DNA of 64,000 bases, taken from Chromobacterium sinusclupearum (GTDB lineage: Bacteria; Pseudomonadota; Gammaproteobacteria; Burkholderiales; Chromobacteriaceae). The translations under genes and the position numbers were made by a program. Under the pieces are notes generated by a model. It searched no databases and was not told the DNA's origin. It saw only the letters and a program-made list of their open reading frames with translations. The DNA lies in contig NZ_PPTF01000060.1 in NCBI RefSeq assembly GCF_002902845.1, forward strand, positions 139,278 through 203,277. The letters are read 5' to 3'. This document shows, piece after piece, positions 8,392 through 16,051 of this stretch (positions within the stretch are counted from its first letter, which is position 1; every line of letters begins with the position of its first letter).

Positions 8392-9734
8392 GCGAATTTC
8401 TCCTGTTTTTCTTGGAGCCGCGGCGAGCCTGCCGGACAGGCCGCCTTCTTGGCCATGTGAAACAAGGCTGCCACGTAGGCGGCCACCAGCGCGGCATACA
8501 GCGCCAGATACATGGTCAGGCTGGATGTCAGCATGGCCGGCGTGGCGCCGCCGGCGGCTTCTGCTGTGGTGAGCACTCCATTGACCAGCCAGGGTTGGCG
8601 GCCGATTTCGGAGACATACCAGCCGGCCAGGGTGGCGATCCAGCCGGAGAAGGTCATCAGAGTCAATATGCGCAGCATTGCACTCGACAGCGTGCCGCGC
8701 TTTCTCAACTGCCAGGCGGCCAGCCAGGACGTGAGCAACATCAGGGCGCCGACGCCCACCATGGCGCGGAAGCTCCAGAACACTTTTGCCACCGGCGGAT
8801 GCTGGGCAAACTCGTTAATCCCCTTGATTTCGCCTGTGGTCTCGTGGGTGAGGATCAAGCTGGCCAGGCCGGGAATGCCCAGCGCATGGTCGTTGCTGTG
8901 CGTGTCTTCGTTCGGTAGGGCGAAGACCAGCAGCGGGGCGGATCGCTCGGTGCGCCAGACGCCCTCCATCGCCGCCAGTTTGGCCGGTTGCACTTCGCGG
9001 GTTTTCAGGCCGTGCAAGTCTCCCGCCACAAACTGCAGCGGAGTCAGCAGGGCGGCGGCGTAGACGCCGGTTTTCAGCGCCAGCCGGTTGCCTTCGCTGG
9101 CGTCGCCGTTCAGCCGGCGATAGGCCGACAGGCCAGCCAGCAGAAACGCCGCGGTGAGGCCGGACGCGATGAGCATGTGCGCGAAGCGGTATGGCGCAGA
9201 GGGGTTGAAGATCACATCGAACCAGCTGGTCACCACGGCATGGCCATTGACCATCTTGAAACCCGCCGGCGTCTGCATCCAGGAGTTCAGCGTCAGAATC
9301 CAGAACGTGGACAGCGTATTGCCGAACGCCACCAACAGGGTGGCTAGGGTATGGGCTCGTTCCGACAGCCGCGAGCGTCCGAACAGCATCACGCCGAGAA
9401 ACGTGGCTTCCAGAAAGAAGGCGGTGAGGATCTCGTAGGACAGCAAGGGTCCGGCGACATTGCCGACCACGCGCATGAAGCCAGGCCAGTTGGTGCCAAA
9501 CTGGAAGCTCATGGTGGCGCCGCTCACCACGCCCAGCGCGAACGATAGCGCGAATACCTTGATCCAGAAGGCGTAGGCGTCCATCCAGCCCTGACGGCCG
9601 GTTTGGGTATAACGCAGCTTGAAGAACAGCAGCAGCCAGCCCAGCGCGACATTGATGCTGGGAAAGAGAATGTGGAAGCTGATATTGGCGCCGAATTGCA
9701 GGCGCGCCAGTGTCAGCGCATCGAATCCGTTCAT
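8382..9734 (-). CDS. cioA: Cyanide-insensitive quinol oxidase subunit I (CydA/CioA type)
   Basis: A 450-residue integral membrane subunit carrying the haems. It begins ALTLARLQFGANISFHILFPSI with the axial His near residue 20, continues with the GVVSGATMSFQFGTNWPGFM block, and has a second ligand region around MNGHAVVTSW. The total length and the short segment between the GLKTREVQPAKLAAMEG quinol-loop block and ALPNEDTHSN correspond to the short Q-loop CioA class, which tolerates cyanide. Chromobacterium produces HCN, so self-resistance is a likely role (inference). The start follows GGGAGA. The promoter must lie in the roughly 55 bp before the doxX terminator or beyond it. Confidence 0.93.
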   Translation of the reverse strand: MNGFDALTLARLQFGANISFHILFPSINVALGWLLLFFKLRYTQTGRQGWMDAYAFWIKVFALSFALGVVSGATMSFQFGTNWPGFMRVVGNVAGPLLSYEILTAFFLEATFLGVMLFGRSRLSERAHTLATLLVAFGNTLSTFWILTLNSWMQTPAGFKMVNGHAVVTSWFDVIFNPSAPYRFAHMLIASGLTAAFLLAGLSAYRRLNGDASEGNRLALKTGVYAAALLTPLQFVAGDLHGLKTREVQPAKLAAMEGVWRTERSAPLLVFALPNEDTHSNDHALGIPGLASLILTHETTGEIKGINEFAQHPPVAKVFWSFRAMVGVGALMLLTSWLAAWQLRKRGTLSSAMLRILTLMTFSGWIATLAGWYVSEIGRQPWLVNGVLTTAEAAGGATPAMLTSSLTMYLALYAALVAAYVAALFHMAKKAACPAGSPRLQEKQEKFACR

Positions 9735-9789
9735 GGGTTCTCCCGGGGCGCGTCGGCGTCATGGCGTGAAGTCCCATGCGCGCGGACGC

Positions 9790-9829
9790 AAAAATGGCCG
9801 GACCCGCCGCGGTGAGCGGTTCCGGCCAT
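9790..9829 (-). terminator. Intrinsic terminator after the bufferin-type operon
   Basis: Perfect 9-bp stem ATGGCCGGA/TCCGGCCAT with an 18-nt loop; read on the minus strand it is followed by five T. It lies 36 bp past the doxX stop and separates that operon from cioAB. Confidence 0.85.
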
Positions 9830-9864
9830 CGTGTTGCGATTTATGGTGGAGGCGTCGAGGGCGC

Positions 9865-10449
9865 TTACTTGGCGAGGTGCCGGCGCAGCCAGTAGTCGGC
9901 GCTGATGTAGCGCCCGCCGCCGTAGAAGAACAGCACCAGCAGCATGATGAAGTAGGTGGCGGCGAACTCGATGCCGTTATTCAGGATCACCGGGTCGCCC
10001 AGTTCGGTGATGTAGTTGTATCGGCCTGGGAAGTTCTCGGCCAGCCAGGACAGAAATCCGGCCAAGCGCTGGCTGGATTCCATGCTTTTGTCGGCGATGG
10101 CCAGCCAGCCGCGCGGCAAGTGCACCATGGCGCTGGCGGCGCTCATCAGTACCATCATCGGGATGGCCATGACGCGGGTGAACAAGCCTAGCGCGATGCA
10201 CAGCAGCCCCAATACCTCGGTAGCCGCCGCCAGGAAGGCAAACGCCACCGGAAACGGCAGGCCAAGGCCGCCCTCGCTGGCCGGCGCGCCGAACCAGGCG
10301 ACCGCCGCGCTGAACCCGACAACCTTCGAATGGGCGCCGACATAGATCACCGGCAGCAGGTAGAGGCGGATGCCCAGCAGGGCGATGAAGTCATATCGTT
10401 GGCAGGCGGCAACCACCCGGTCGAATCCGTTCATTATTTTGGCAATCAT
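9865..10449 (-). CDS. bufD: DoxX family membrane protein (BufD-like)
   Basis: A DoxX-family inner membrane protein of 194 residues with four main hydrophobic segments, including the block FAFLAAATEVLGLLCIALGL. DoxX proteins recur as the last gene of MNIO/DUF692 operons. Two in-frame ATGs lie 6 bp apart. The first (10455) overlaps the bufC stop as ATGA but sits only 1 nt after AAGGAG; the second (10449) is spaced 7 nt, so it is chosen. The protein is rich in aromatic residues near the C-terminus and ends YWLRRHLAK. A role in modification or export within the metallophore pathway is inferred from context only. Confidence 0.85.
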   Translation of the reverse strand: MIAKIMNGFDRVVAACQRYDFIALLGIRLYLLPVIYVGAHSKVVGFSAAVAWFGAPASEGGLGLPFPVAFAFLAAATEVLGLLCIALGLFTRVMAIPMMVLMSAASAMVHLPRGWLAIADKSMESSQRLAGFLSWLAENFPGRYNYITELGDPVILNNGIEFAATYFIMLLVLFFYGGGRYISADYWLRRHLAK

Positions 10450-10451
10450 TT

Positions 10452-11165
10452 TCATACTCCTTGTGTTGCGGCCGGACGGCGCGGGCTTCTGTCCATGGGT
10501 GCCATGCTCGGCTGGCGTGTCTGGACCAGTCCGGTCGCGATGGCGTCAAGCAGCCATTGGCGCAGCGGCGCCGCGTCCGCGATCGCGCAGGCGGCTTTCA
10601 GCGACGCGTAGCCGCGCGGCGTCTCCAGCCCGGCTAGCACATGGCGGTCGAAACGGTTCAAAGGTTTTTGGCGCACCTGGTGGCGGGCGTCGCGGAAAAT
10701 GGCGAATGCGCCTGACAGGCCCGCCGCCTTCAGATCCAGCTCGATGCAGGTCAGCGTGGGATTGAGCGACAGGACGGCATCGTCGAGCGGCTCCCCGCTT
10801 GGCGGCTCGACCACGGCTGGGTCGATCTCCGCTTTCAGCAGCACCCACTCGTACTCCAGGCACTGCCGCAGCGCGGCGGGCGCAGTGGGTTGCATGAAAA
10901 CCAGAAACTCGGTGGCGATGTGGTGGAATTCCGGCGCGCTGGCCGAGTGGTGAGCCAGAAAGCCATCTACCTGCCGGCGCAGGGTGGCGGCGTCGACCTG
11001 GCTGACGTACAGCGGAAATACGTGCTTCACCACCTCCTCGATATTGCTGTGCAGGAAATCCCGGTACAGCTTGATGGCCGGCGTGAGCTCGCCGGCATCG
11101 GTTTGGGGCGCGCGCAGCAGTCGGTTGAAGCGCCGGCCCGCCTCCAGCGTTGAATGGGCGTTCAT
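10452..11165 (-). CDS. bufC: DUF2063 domain protein (BufC-like partner of the MNIO enzyme)
   Basis: A 237-residue protein. Residues 10-100 form the DUF2063 putative DNA-binding-like domain (FNRLLRAPQTDA, KLYRDFLHSNIEEVVKHVFP, and a HHSASAPEFHHIATEFLVF helix). The C-terminal half is a winged-helix-like region ending in TRQPSMAPMDRS. In bufferin-type pathways the DUF2063 protein is the partner of the MNIO enzyme and is thought to bring the precursor to it. Here it follows bufB by 16 bp and overlaps doxX, consistent with a single operon. The DNA-binding label on the domain is historical and not evidence for regulation. Confidence 0.88.
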   Translation of the reverse strand: MNAHSTLEAGRRFNRLLRAPQTDAGELTPAIKLYRDFLHSNIEEVVKHVFPLYVSQVDAATLRRQVDGFLAHHSASAPEFHHIATEFLVFMQPTAPAALRQCLEYEWVLLKAEIDPAVVEPPSGEPLDDAVLSLNPTLTCIELDLKAAGLSGAFAIFRDARHQVRQKPLNRFDRHVLAGLETPRGYASLKAACAIADAAPLRQWLLDAIATGLVQTRQPSMAPMDRSPRRPAATQGV

Positions 11166-11181
11166 GACATATCCTTTCTGC

Positions 11182-12021
11182 TCAGGCGGCCTGAGGCGCA
11201 GGCTGGCCTATCCATTTGCGCAGCCCGATCGCTTCGTCTCGCAGCTCAGGCCAGCCTGGAATGTGGTTGTCCCGTTCCAGCACCAGTGGCCGCGGGCCGT
11301 GCAGGGCTACGGTCTGTCGCGCCAGTTCAAGCACCTCGCCGCATACCGCGGCGCCGTGGGTATCGATCAGCACGCCATCGTCGCCGCGCCAGTGGCCGGC
11401 GATATGGAAGTAGCGGATGGCCGGCGACGGCAGGCTGGCGATAAAGCCTTGCGGGTCGTAGCCATGATTGGCGGCGTTGACGTAGACATTGTTGATGTCC
11501 AGCAGCATCTGGCAGCCGCTTTGCTCGAGGACGCGGCGGATGAAAACGGCCTCGTCCATTTGGCCGGCATGGCAGTGGTAGTAGCTGATGTTTTCCAGCA
11601 CCAGCGGCCGCTGCAGAATGTCCTGCGCCTGTTTGATCTTGGCCGCGATCCGGTCCGCCATTTCCTCGCAGCGCGGTATGGGCAGCAGATCGTACAAATA
11701 GCCCTGCCGGTCGCGGGAGTAGCTCAGGTGGTCGCTGTAGATGTCTATCCGGTAACGATCGAGAAAGCGCTTCACCCGCGCCAGGAAGTCCGTATCCAGC
11801 GGCAGCGTGTCGCCTATCGACAGGCTGAGGCCATGGGCGACCAGCGGGTACTTTTCCGATAGCCGCTCAAGCTGCTCGCGTTTGCGGCCGCCGACGTCCA
11901 GCCAGTTTTCGATTGTCAGTTCCAGAAAGTCGATGCCGGGCTGCGGATCTTGATCGGCCAGCCATTGCGCGTGCTCGGCGCGCAGTCCGACGCCGATGGC
12001 TGTGGGGCTTATTGACCGCAT
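11182..12021 (-). CDS. bufB: MNIO family (DUF692) multinuclear iron oxidase, BufB-like
   Basis: A 279-residue TIM-barrel protein of the DUF692/MNIO family, which uses two or three iron ions to oxidise Cys residues of a RiPP precursor. Visible blocks are GVGLRAEHAQWL, FLELTIENWLDVGG, VAHGLSLSIG (metal-binding His), YSDHLSYSR, LVLENISYY, DINNVYVNAANHGYDP and HIAGHWRGDDGVLIDTHG, containing the expected His, Asp and Glu ligands. The frame is open further upstream, but the ATG at 12021 follows GGAGGGGG with good spacing and overlaps the precursor stop by 13 bp, which suggests translational coupling. This is the key enzyme defining the cluster. Confidence 0.93.
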   Translation of the reverse strand: MRSISPTAIGVGLRAEHAQWLADQDPQPGIDFLELTIENWLDVGGRKREQLERLSEKYPLVAHGLSLSIGDTLPLDTDFLARVKRFLDRYRIDIYSDHLSYSRDRQGYLYDLLPIPRCEEMADRIAAKIKQAQDILQRPLVLENISYYHCHAGQMDEAVFIRRVLEQSGCQMLLDINNVYVNAANHGYDPQGFIASLPSPAIRYFHIAGHWRGDDGVLIDTHGAAVCGEVLELARQTVALHGPRPLVLERDNHIPGWPELRDEAIGLRKWIGQPAPQAA

Positions 12022-12305
12022 ACCCCCTCCACCATCTTGCAGCGGGGCGGAACAGGTTGTATGCCTTGTCCGGTCTTGCCGCATTTGCCATCGCGGGCGC
12101 GTACCAGCTGGTCTTGCGGGTCGTGCTGGATGTCGGCCTTCTCGTACATTTTCACCGTGCCGCATTTGCCGCTGGCGCATTTGCCGCCGTTGCCGCTTTC
12201 GCTTTGCACCGTTTTTGCGGGCTGAGAAGGCTCGGCCAGCACAGGCTCGGCGTTCAGGCCGATCAGCGATGTCATGGCAATGGAAAGAATGATCTGGTTT
12301 TTCAT
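12009..12305 (-). CDS. bufA: Cys-rich secreted RiPP precursor, bufferin-like (BufA)
   Basis: A 98-residue peptide with a Sec-type signal, residues 1-24 ending PVLA, then a mature part with five Cys at 43, 48, 75, 89 and 96. The first two lie in GKCASGKCG, the third in DGKCGK, and the last pair in RCKMVEGVCG. The repeated GKC(A/G) pattern and long signal are what precursors next to MNIO/DUF692 enzymes show. Known members are modified at Cys and bind copper in the periplasm, which would be the expected role here. The ATG at 12305 is used rather than 12356 because the signal peptide begins there. Precise modification sites are not known for this sequence. Confidence 0.85.
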   Translation of the reverse strand: MKNQIILSIAMTSLIGLNAEPVLAEPSQPAKTVQSESGNGGKCASGKCGTVKMYEKADIQHDPQDQLVRARDGKCGKTGQGIQPVPPRCKMVEGVCGQ

Positions 12306-12337
12306 ATTGGGCCTCACGGAATTCAGGTTTTTGGAAG

Positions 12338-13264
12338 TCAGCGCACTGGGAAGCACGACAGGTCGCGGCTGGCGTATATCGGGCCGGAGTAGAGTTTCCG
12401 AATGATCCGGATGGATTGATCCTTCACCCGCAGGCTCTTGCCCATGAAGTGGTTCAGCACCAGCTGTTTGGGTTTTACCGCTGCGGCGATGCGGCCGATG
12501 GCGGACGGTTTGGCGTGCAGGAAAGCCGAGGATGGGTCGGCCTGTTCGTCGATGGCCAGCGGCATCACCAGGATGTCAGCGTTTTGGGCGAATTCGAGGA
12601 AGTTGGGATTGCTGCCGTTCTGATCGGCGGAGATCACGATGCGGCCGTCGGGCGTATCGATGCGATACGCGAGCGCCGGCACCTTGCCGTGAGGAATGCC
12701 AAGCGCGCTGATGGTGATGCCGTCTTTGTCGTATACCTTGGTGGGCATTGCCTTGTGGTAATTCACATCGGCGAGTTTCACTTTCAGCGGAATGTCTCCG
12801 CTGCCGGAATAGATTCCAGACAGGTAGGCGTAGGCGCCGTTTTTGGCATTGAACTGGGCATGCATGAAGCCGCTCAGACTGGGGAAGCCCGCGCCGCCGG
12901 CCGGGCCCGCGATATCAATCTGGTGCGGCGCGCGGAAAAAATAGCTGCCCTTCAGCAAGGCAGGCAGGTCGGTGACATGGTCGGTGTGGAAATGGGTCAG
13001 GCCGATGAAGCTGACATCCTCAAGCCGGGCGCCGGATTGGCCAAAGCGGAGGTAGGCTCCGCCGCCGGCATCGATCAGCGCCACCGGCTTGTTCTTCCAC
13101 CAGATCAGCGAGGCGGATGAGGCTCTGCCATCGTCGGAAATGGGGCCGCCAGACCCCAGCAGCTGTAGCGTGTAACGCTTGTTTTCACATTGGGTTGGGC
13201 TGGCGGCCGCCGCGGCGGCCGCGCAGGCCAGGCTGAGCGACGCAACGAGCATGCGGATTTTCAT
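12338..13264 (-). CDS. Exported metallo-beta-lactamase-fold hydrolase
   Basis: A 308-residue protein with an Ala-rich signal peptide (about residues 1-22). The mature domain is an MBL fold: the zinc motif THFHTDH near residue 92, an Asp in ISADQNG and a late His in LNHFMG. It resembles RNase Z/arylsulfatase-type MBL proteins, but export makes an RNA substrate unlikely. It lies only 32 bp upstream of the bufferin-like precursor on the same strand with no terminator between, so it is probably the first gene of that operon. Such a hydrolase is not part of the minimal MNIO gene set I know, so a role in precursor handling, or a chance neighbour, are both possible. Confidence 0.85.
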   Translation of the reverse strand: MKIRMLVASLSLACAAAAAAASPTQCENKRYTLQLLGSGGPISDDGRASSASLIWWKNKPVALIDAGGGAYLRFGQSGARLEDVSFIGLTHFHTDHVTDLPALLKGSYFFRAPHQIDIAGPAGGAGFPSLSGFMHAQFNAKNGAYAYLSGIYSGSGDIPLKVKLADVNYHKAMPTKVYDKDGITISALGIPHGKVPALAYRIDTPDGRIVISADQNGSNPNFLEFAQNADILVMPLAIDEQADPSSAFLHAKPSAIGRIAAAVKPKQLVLNHFMGKSLRVKDQSIRIIRKLYSGPIYASRDLSCFPVR

Positions 13265-13313
13265 TTTCGTACTCCTTGGCTGGGCGCGGCGTCAGAATGG
13301 GGCGTGAGGCAGC

Positions 13314-13331
13314 AAGTACGCTTCAAAGTAC
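13314..13331 (-). promoter_or_regulatory. Direct hexamer repeat upstream of the metallophore-like operon
   Basis: AAGTAC occurs at 13314-13319 and again at 13326-13331, a 12-bp period, 50-67 bp before the first gene of the operon. Tandem half-sites one helical turn apart are typical of response-regulator binding. It lies in the 303-bp gap 13265-13567, which otherwise holds only AT-rich DNA and the promoter for the next gene. Function is a guess. Confidence 0.3.
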
Positions 13332-13502
13332 ATTTTTCCTTGATTTAAGCTAAATTTGCTGCGTTTTTGCCGATGATGCTGACGATTGCGCCTTGATGAT
13401 GGTCAAAGCTTATCATTGATCATGTATTGATATAATTTATAAATTTAATATAAATAAGTAGTATTTCTAATATTTTGACCCATAGCCCATCGGTATCCGC
13501 GC

Positions 13503-13545
13503 TTGTCAGGGCGTCATACGATTATTAATATACGTTTCATATATT
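13503..13545 (+). promoter_or_regulatory. Promoter with overlapping inverted repeat for the parD-like/map pair
   Basis: TTGTCA (13503-13508), 17 bp, then TAATAT (13526-13531). An inverted repeat AATATA (13527-13532) and TATATT (13540-13545), separated by 7 bp, overlaps the -10 and probable start site. ParD-type antitoxins bind such sites to repress their own operons, so autoregulation is plausible. Confidence 0.45.
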
Positions 13546-13567
13546 GTTTGCTTACTGGAGGCGAGCC

Positions 13568-13795
13568 ATGGGCATCGTCAAAATTTCCGAGCAGATGCAT
13601 GACAATCTGCGTACCGCCAGCGAGGCGCTGAGCCGCTCCATCAATTCCCAGGCCGAGCACTGGCTGCGCATCGGCATGCTGGCGGAGCTGCACCCGGATT
13701 TGCGCTACAGCGAGATCTGCCAGCTGTTGCTGCGCGCCAGCCAAGGCGGCGCCGGGCTGGACCTGCCGCGGCAGGGCGAGGAGGTGGCGCGATGA
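13568..13795 (+). CDS. ParD-like family protein
   Basis: A 75-residue protein of the ParD-like antitoxin family. The N-terminal MGIVKISEQMHDNLRTASEALSRSIN gives the ribbon strand and first helix of an RHH fold, followed by AEHWLRIGMLAEL. The start is set by GGAGGCGAGCC before the ATG at 13568; a longer frame begins at 13544 without a site. The gene overlaps the methionine aminopeptidase start by 4 bp (ATGA) and no ParE toxin follows. The usual toxin position is thus occupied by Map. It may regulate the pair through the inverted repeat at its promoter. Confidence 0.85.
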   Translation: MGIVKISEQMHDNLRTASEALSRSINSQAEHWLRIGMLAELHPDLRYSEICQLLLRASQGGAGLDLPRQGEEVAR

Positions 13796-14583
13796 GCCGT
13801 GTGGTGATCAAGTCCCCAGCCGAGGTGGCCAAGGCGCGCGAGGCGGGCAAGCTGGTGGCGGAGCTGTTGGCCATGATAGGCGAGCATGTGAAGCCCGGCG
13901 TCAGCACTGAGGAGCTGGATGCGCGTTGCCATGAGCACATCGTTAAGGTGCAGCGCGCCAAACCGGCCAATGTGGGCTACTACGGCTATCCCAAGACCAT
14001 CTGCGCCTCGGTCAACCAGGTGGTGTGCCATGGCATTCCATCGCCCAAGCAGATTTTGCGCGACGGCGACATCATCAATATCGACGTGGCGGTGATCAAG
14101 AACGGCTGGCATGGCGACAGCAGCCGGATGTTCTATGTCGGCACGCCCAGTCCGGAAGCGAAGCGTCTGGTGGAGACCTGCTATGACGCGATGCGCGCCG
14201 GCATCCGCGCGGTGCGCCCGGGCGCTTCGCTCGGCGACATCGGACACGCCATCCAGACCCTGACCGAGGGCGCCGGCTTCAGCGTGGTGCGCGAATATTG
14301 CGGCCACGGCATCGGCAAGGTGTATCACGAGGAACCGGAGGTGCTGCATTACGGCCGTCCGGGCATCGGCATGAAACTGAAGCCAGGCATGGTGTTCACC
14401 ATCGAGCCGATGATCAACGCCGGCCAGGCGTCCACTCGCCAGCTGGGCGACGGCTGGACGGTGGTGACGCAGGATGGCTCGTGGTCCGCCCAGTGGGAGC
14501 ATATGGTGGCGGTTACCGATCATGGCTATGAGGTGTTGACGCCATGGCCGGACGGAACCAACGGTTACCCTGCGATAAGCTGA
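13792..14583 (+). CDS. map: Type I methionine aminopeptidase
   Basis: A 263-residue cytosolic metallopeptidase that removes initiator Met from new proteins. The metal ligands are visible in order: Asp in DIINIDVAVIKNGWHGDSSRMF (two Asp), His in GHGIGKVYHEEPEVLHYG, Glu in FTIEPMIN and Glu in SAQWEHMVAVT; the substrate His is in NQVVCHGIP. Length matches single-domain type Ia enzymes without a zinc-finger extension. It is translationally coupled to the ParD-like gene. Many bacteria keep the housekeeping map beside rpsB, so this copy may be a second, regulated one. Confidence 0.95.
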   Translation: MSRVVIKSPAEVAKAREAGKLVAELLAMIGEHVKPGVSTEELDARCHEHIVKVQRAKPANVGYYGYPKTICASVNQVVCHGIPSPKQILRDGDIINIDVAVIKNGWHGDSSRMFYVGTPSPEAKRLVETCYDAMRAGIRAVRPGASLGDIGHAIQTLTEGAGFSVVREYCGHGIGKVYHEEPEVLHYGRPGIGMKLKPGMVFTIEPMINAGQASTRQLGDGWTVVTQDGSWSAQWEHMVAVTDHGYEVLTPWPDGTNGYPAIS

Positions 14584-14586
14584 GCC

Positions 14587-15279
14587 ATGGCGCGTTCCGA
14601 ACGACTGTTGGACTTGCTGCAGCTGCTGCGGCGCTATCGCCTGCCGGTAACCGCGCAGGCGCTGGCCGACCAGCTCGGCGTCAGCGTGCGTACCGTCTAT
14701 CGCGATATCGCCAGCCTGCAGCTGCAGGGTGCGGATATCGCCGGCGAGCCGGGCATGGGCTACCAGTTGCGGCCGGGCTTCCTGCTGCCGCCGCTGATGT
14801 TTGCCGAGGAAGAGATCGAGGCGCTGGTGCTGGGCATGCGCTGGGTGGAAAAGCGGGGCGATCCGCGTCTGGCCAACGCCGCCGGCAATGCGCTGGCCAA
14901 GGTGGCGGCGGTGCTGCCGGACGATCTGCGGCGGCGGCTGGAGGATGAGACCTTGCTGGTCGTGCCGGTGGATGGACCGCTGATGGCTGTGGACATGGCC
15001 GCGTTGCGCGACGCCATCCGCCAGCAGCGCAAGCTGGCCTTGTGTTATCGCGACATCAAGGGAGACGATAGCCAACGGATCGTGTGGCCATTCGCCGTCG
15101 GCTTCTTTGAAAAAGTGCAGGTGCTGGCGGCATGGTGCGAGCTGCGGCAGGACTTCCGCCATTTCCGCTGCGACCGGATTCAACAGTGCGAAAGCCTGAA
15201 TGAACGCTACCCGCGCCGCCGCCAGGCCTTGTTAAGAGAATGGCGGCAGCGCTTGGGAATAGCCGCCGATGCGGTTTGA
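14587..15279 (+). CDS. YafY-type HTH/WYL-domain transcriptional regulator
   Basis: A 230-residue protein. An N-terminal HTH_11/DeoR-type winged helix runs over residues 5-58 (LLDLLQLLRRYRLPVTAQALADQLGVSVRTVYRDIASLQ). A linker and a WYL domain from about 135 to 210 follow (ALCYRDIKGDDSQRIVWPFAVGFFEKVQVLAAWCELRQDFRHFRCDRI is its core). WYL domains sense nucleic acids or other ligands; the ligand here is unknown. It begins 4 bp after map and probably shares its transcript, although YafY-like regulators often control neighbours instead. Confidence 0.9.
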   Translation: MARSERLLDLLQLLRRYRLPVTAQALADQLGVSVRTVYRDIASLQLQGADIAGEPGMGYQLRPGFLLPPLMFAEEEIEALVLGMRWVEKRGDPRLANAAGNALAKVAAVLPDDLRRRLEDETLLVVPVDGPLMAVDMAALRDAIRQQRKLALCYRDIKGDDSQRIVWPFAVGFFEKVQVLAAWCELRQDFRHFRCDRIQQCESLNERYPRRRQALLREWRQRLGIAADAV

Positions 15280-15373
15280 CGACATGTCAACGTAGCGCGG
15301 CCCACGCAGAGACCCTGAGCCAAGGCGCGCGACAAGGAGGCGCAACCTAGGATCAGGGGGCGGTTGGCGGCTT

Positions 15374-15946
15374 TTAAGCCCGCTTGCGATGCTCGGCGGC
15401 GTGCATGGCCAGGTAGGCATCCAGGTCGGCGCCGCCGAAGCCCAGCGTATTGAGAATTTCAGCCATGAAACTCACCGGCGCGGTGCCGGGAGCCGTGACC
15501 ACGCCTTGGTCGGCAACTGCGTAAGGCACATCCTGATAGTAAGCGGCGCCCGCGTAAGCAAGCGCAGACAAGTTGTCCGCGGAGTTCGAAGTGTGGCGGA
15601 CCTTGTCCAGCACGCCGGCTTGCGCAAGCACGCGGGTGCCGTCGCAAATGCCGGCAACCACAATGTTTTGGGCATGTGCGGCGGCAAGCAAGGCGGTCAG
15701 GTCCGGCGCTTGATCGGTTTGCCAGATGGTGCCGCCGCATACGATGAGCAGGTCTAGCTCATCGAGTTGAATGGACTCAATGGCCAGATGCGGGGTGACC
15801 ATCAGCCCGCCGGAGGAGGTGACGGGCGTGCCGCCGGGTGTGGCAAAGCGCACCTCGCAGCCATAATAAAAACGCAGCGAGGAGTTGATCAGGGCCGTTT
15901 CCCAGTCGGAAAAGTGCTCGGTGAGGATGGTGATGGCGCGCGTCAC
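15374..15946 (-). CDS. DJ-1/PfpI family protein
   Basis: A 190-residue class I glutamine amidotransferase-like protein. The nucleophile elbow is GICDGT near residue 100, with a conserved upstream Glu region and the family blocks LDLLIVCGG and TAPGTAPVSF. The start codon is GTG (15946), preceded by AAGGA. Family members act as glyoxalases, deglycases, chaperones or as amidase-like domains of regulators; nothing here picks one. There is no AraC-type C-terminal domain, so it is a stand-alone domain. The 94-bp gap to the WYL gene shows no clear terminator. Confidence 0.88.
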   Translation of the reverse strand: MTRAITILTEHFSDWETALINSSLRFYYGCEVRFATPGGTPVTSSGGLMVTPHLAIESIQLDELDLLIVCGGTIWQTDQAPDLTALLAAAHAQNIVVAGICDGTRVLAQAGVLDKVRHTSNSADNLSALAYAGAAYYQDVPYAVADQGVVTAPGTAPVSFMAEILNTLGFGGADLDAYLAMHAAEHRKRA

Positions 15947-16051
15947 AGGATTGTCCTTGTCAAGTTTTGGATGGCCCGGGGCTGTGCCGGGTGTCCGGAA
16001 TGTAATCCATGGCGCGGTCAGTTTCTGTCAGTAGCCGTGTTAGCCCTGCCG

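Noticed and set aside
13705..15183. A 492-codon leftward frame across map and the WYL gene
   Set aside because: It is antisense to two clear genes, is His/Arg/Gln-rich, and has no family features; typical of a GC-rich shadow frame.
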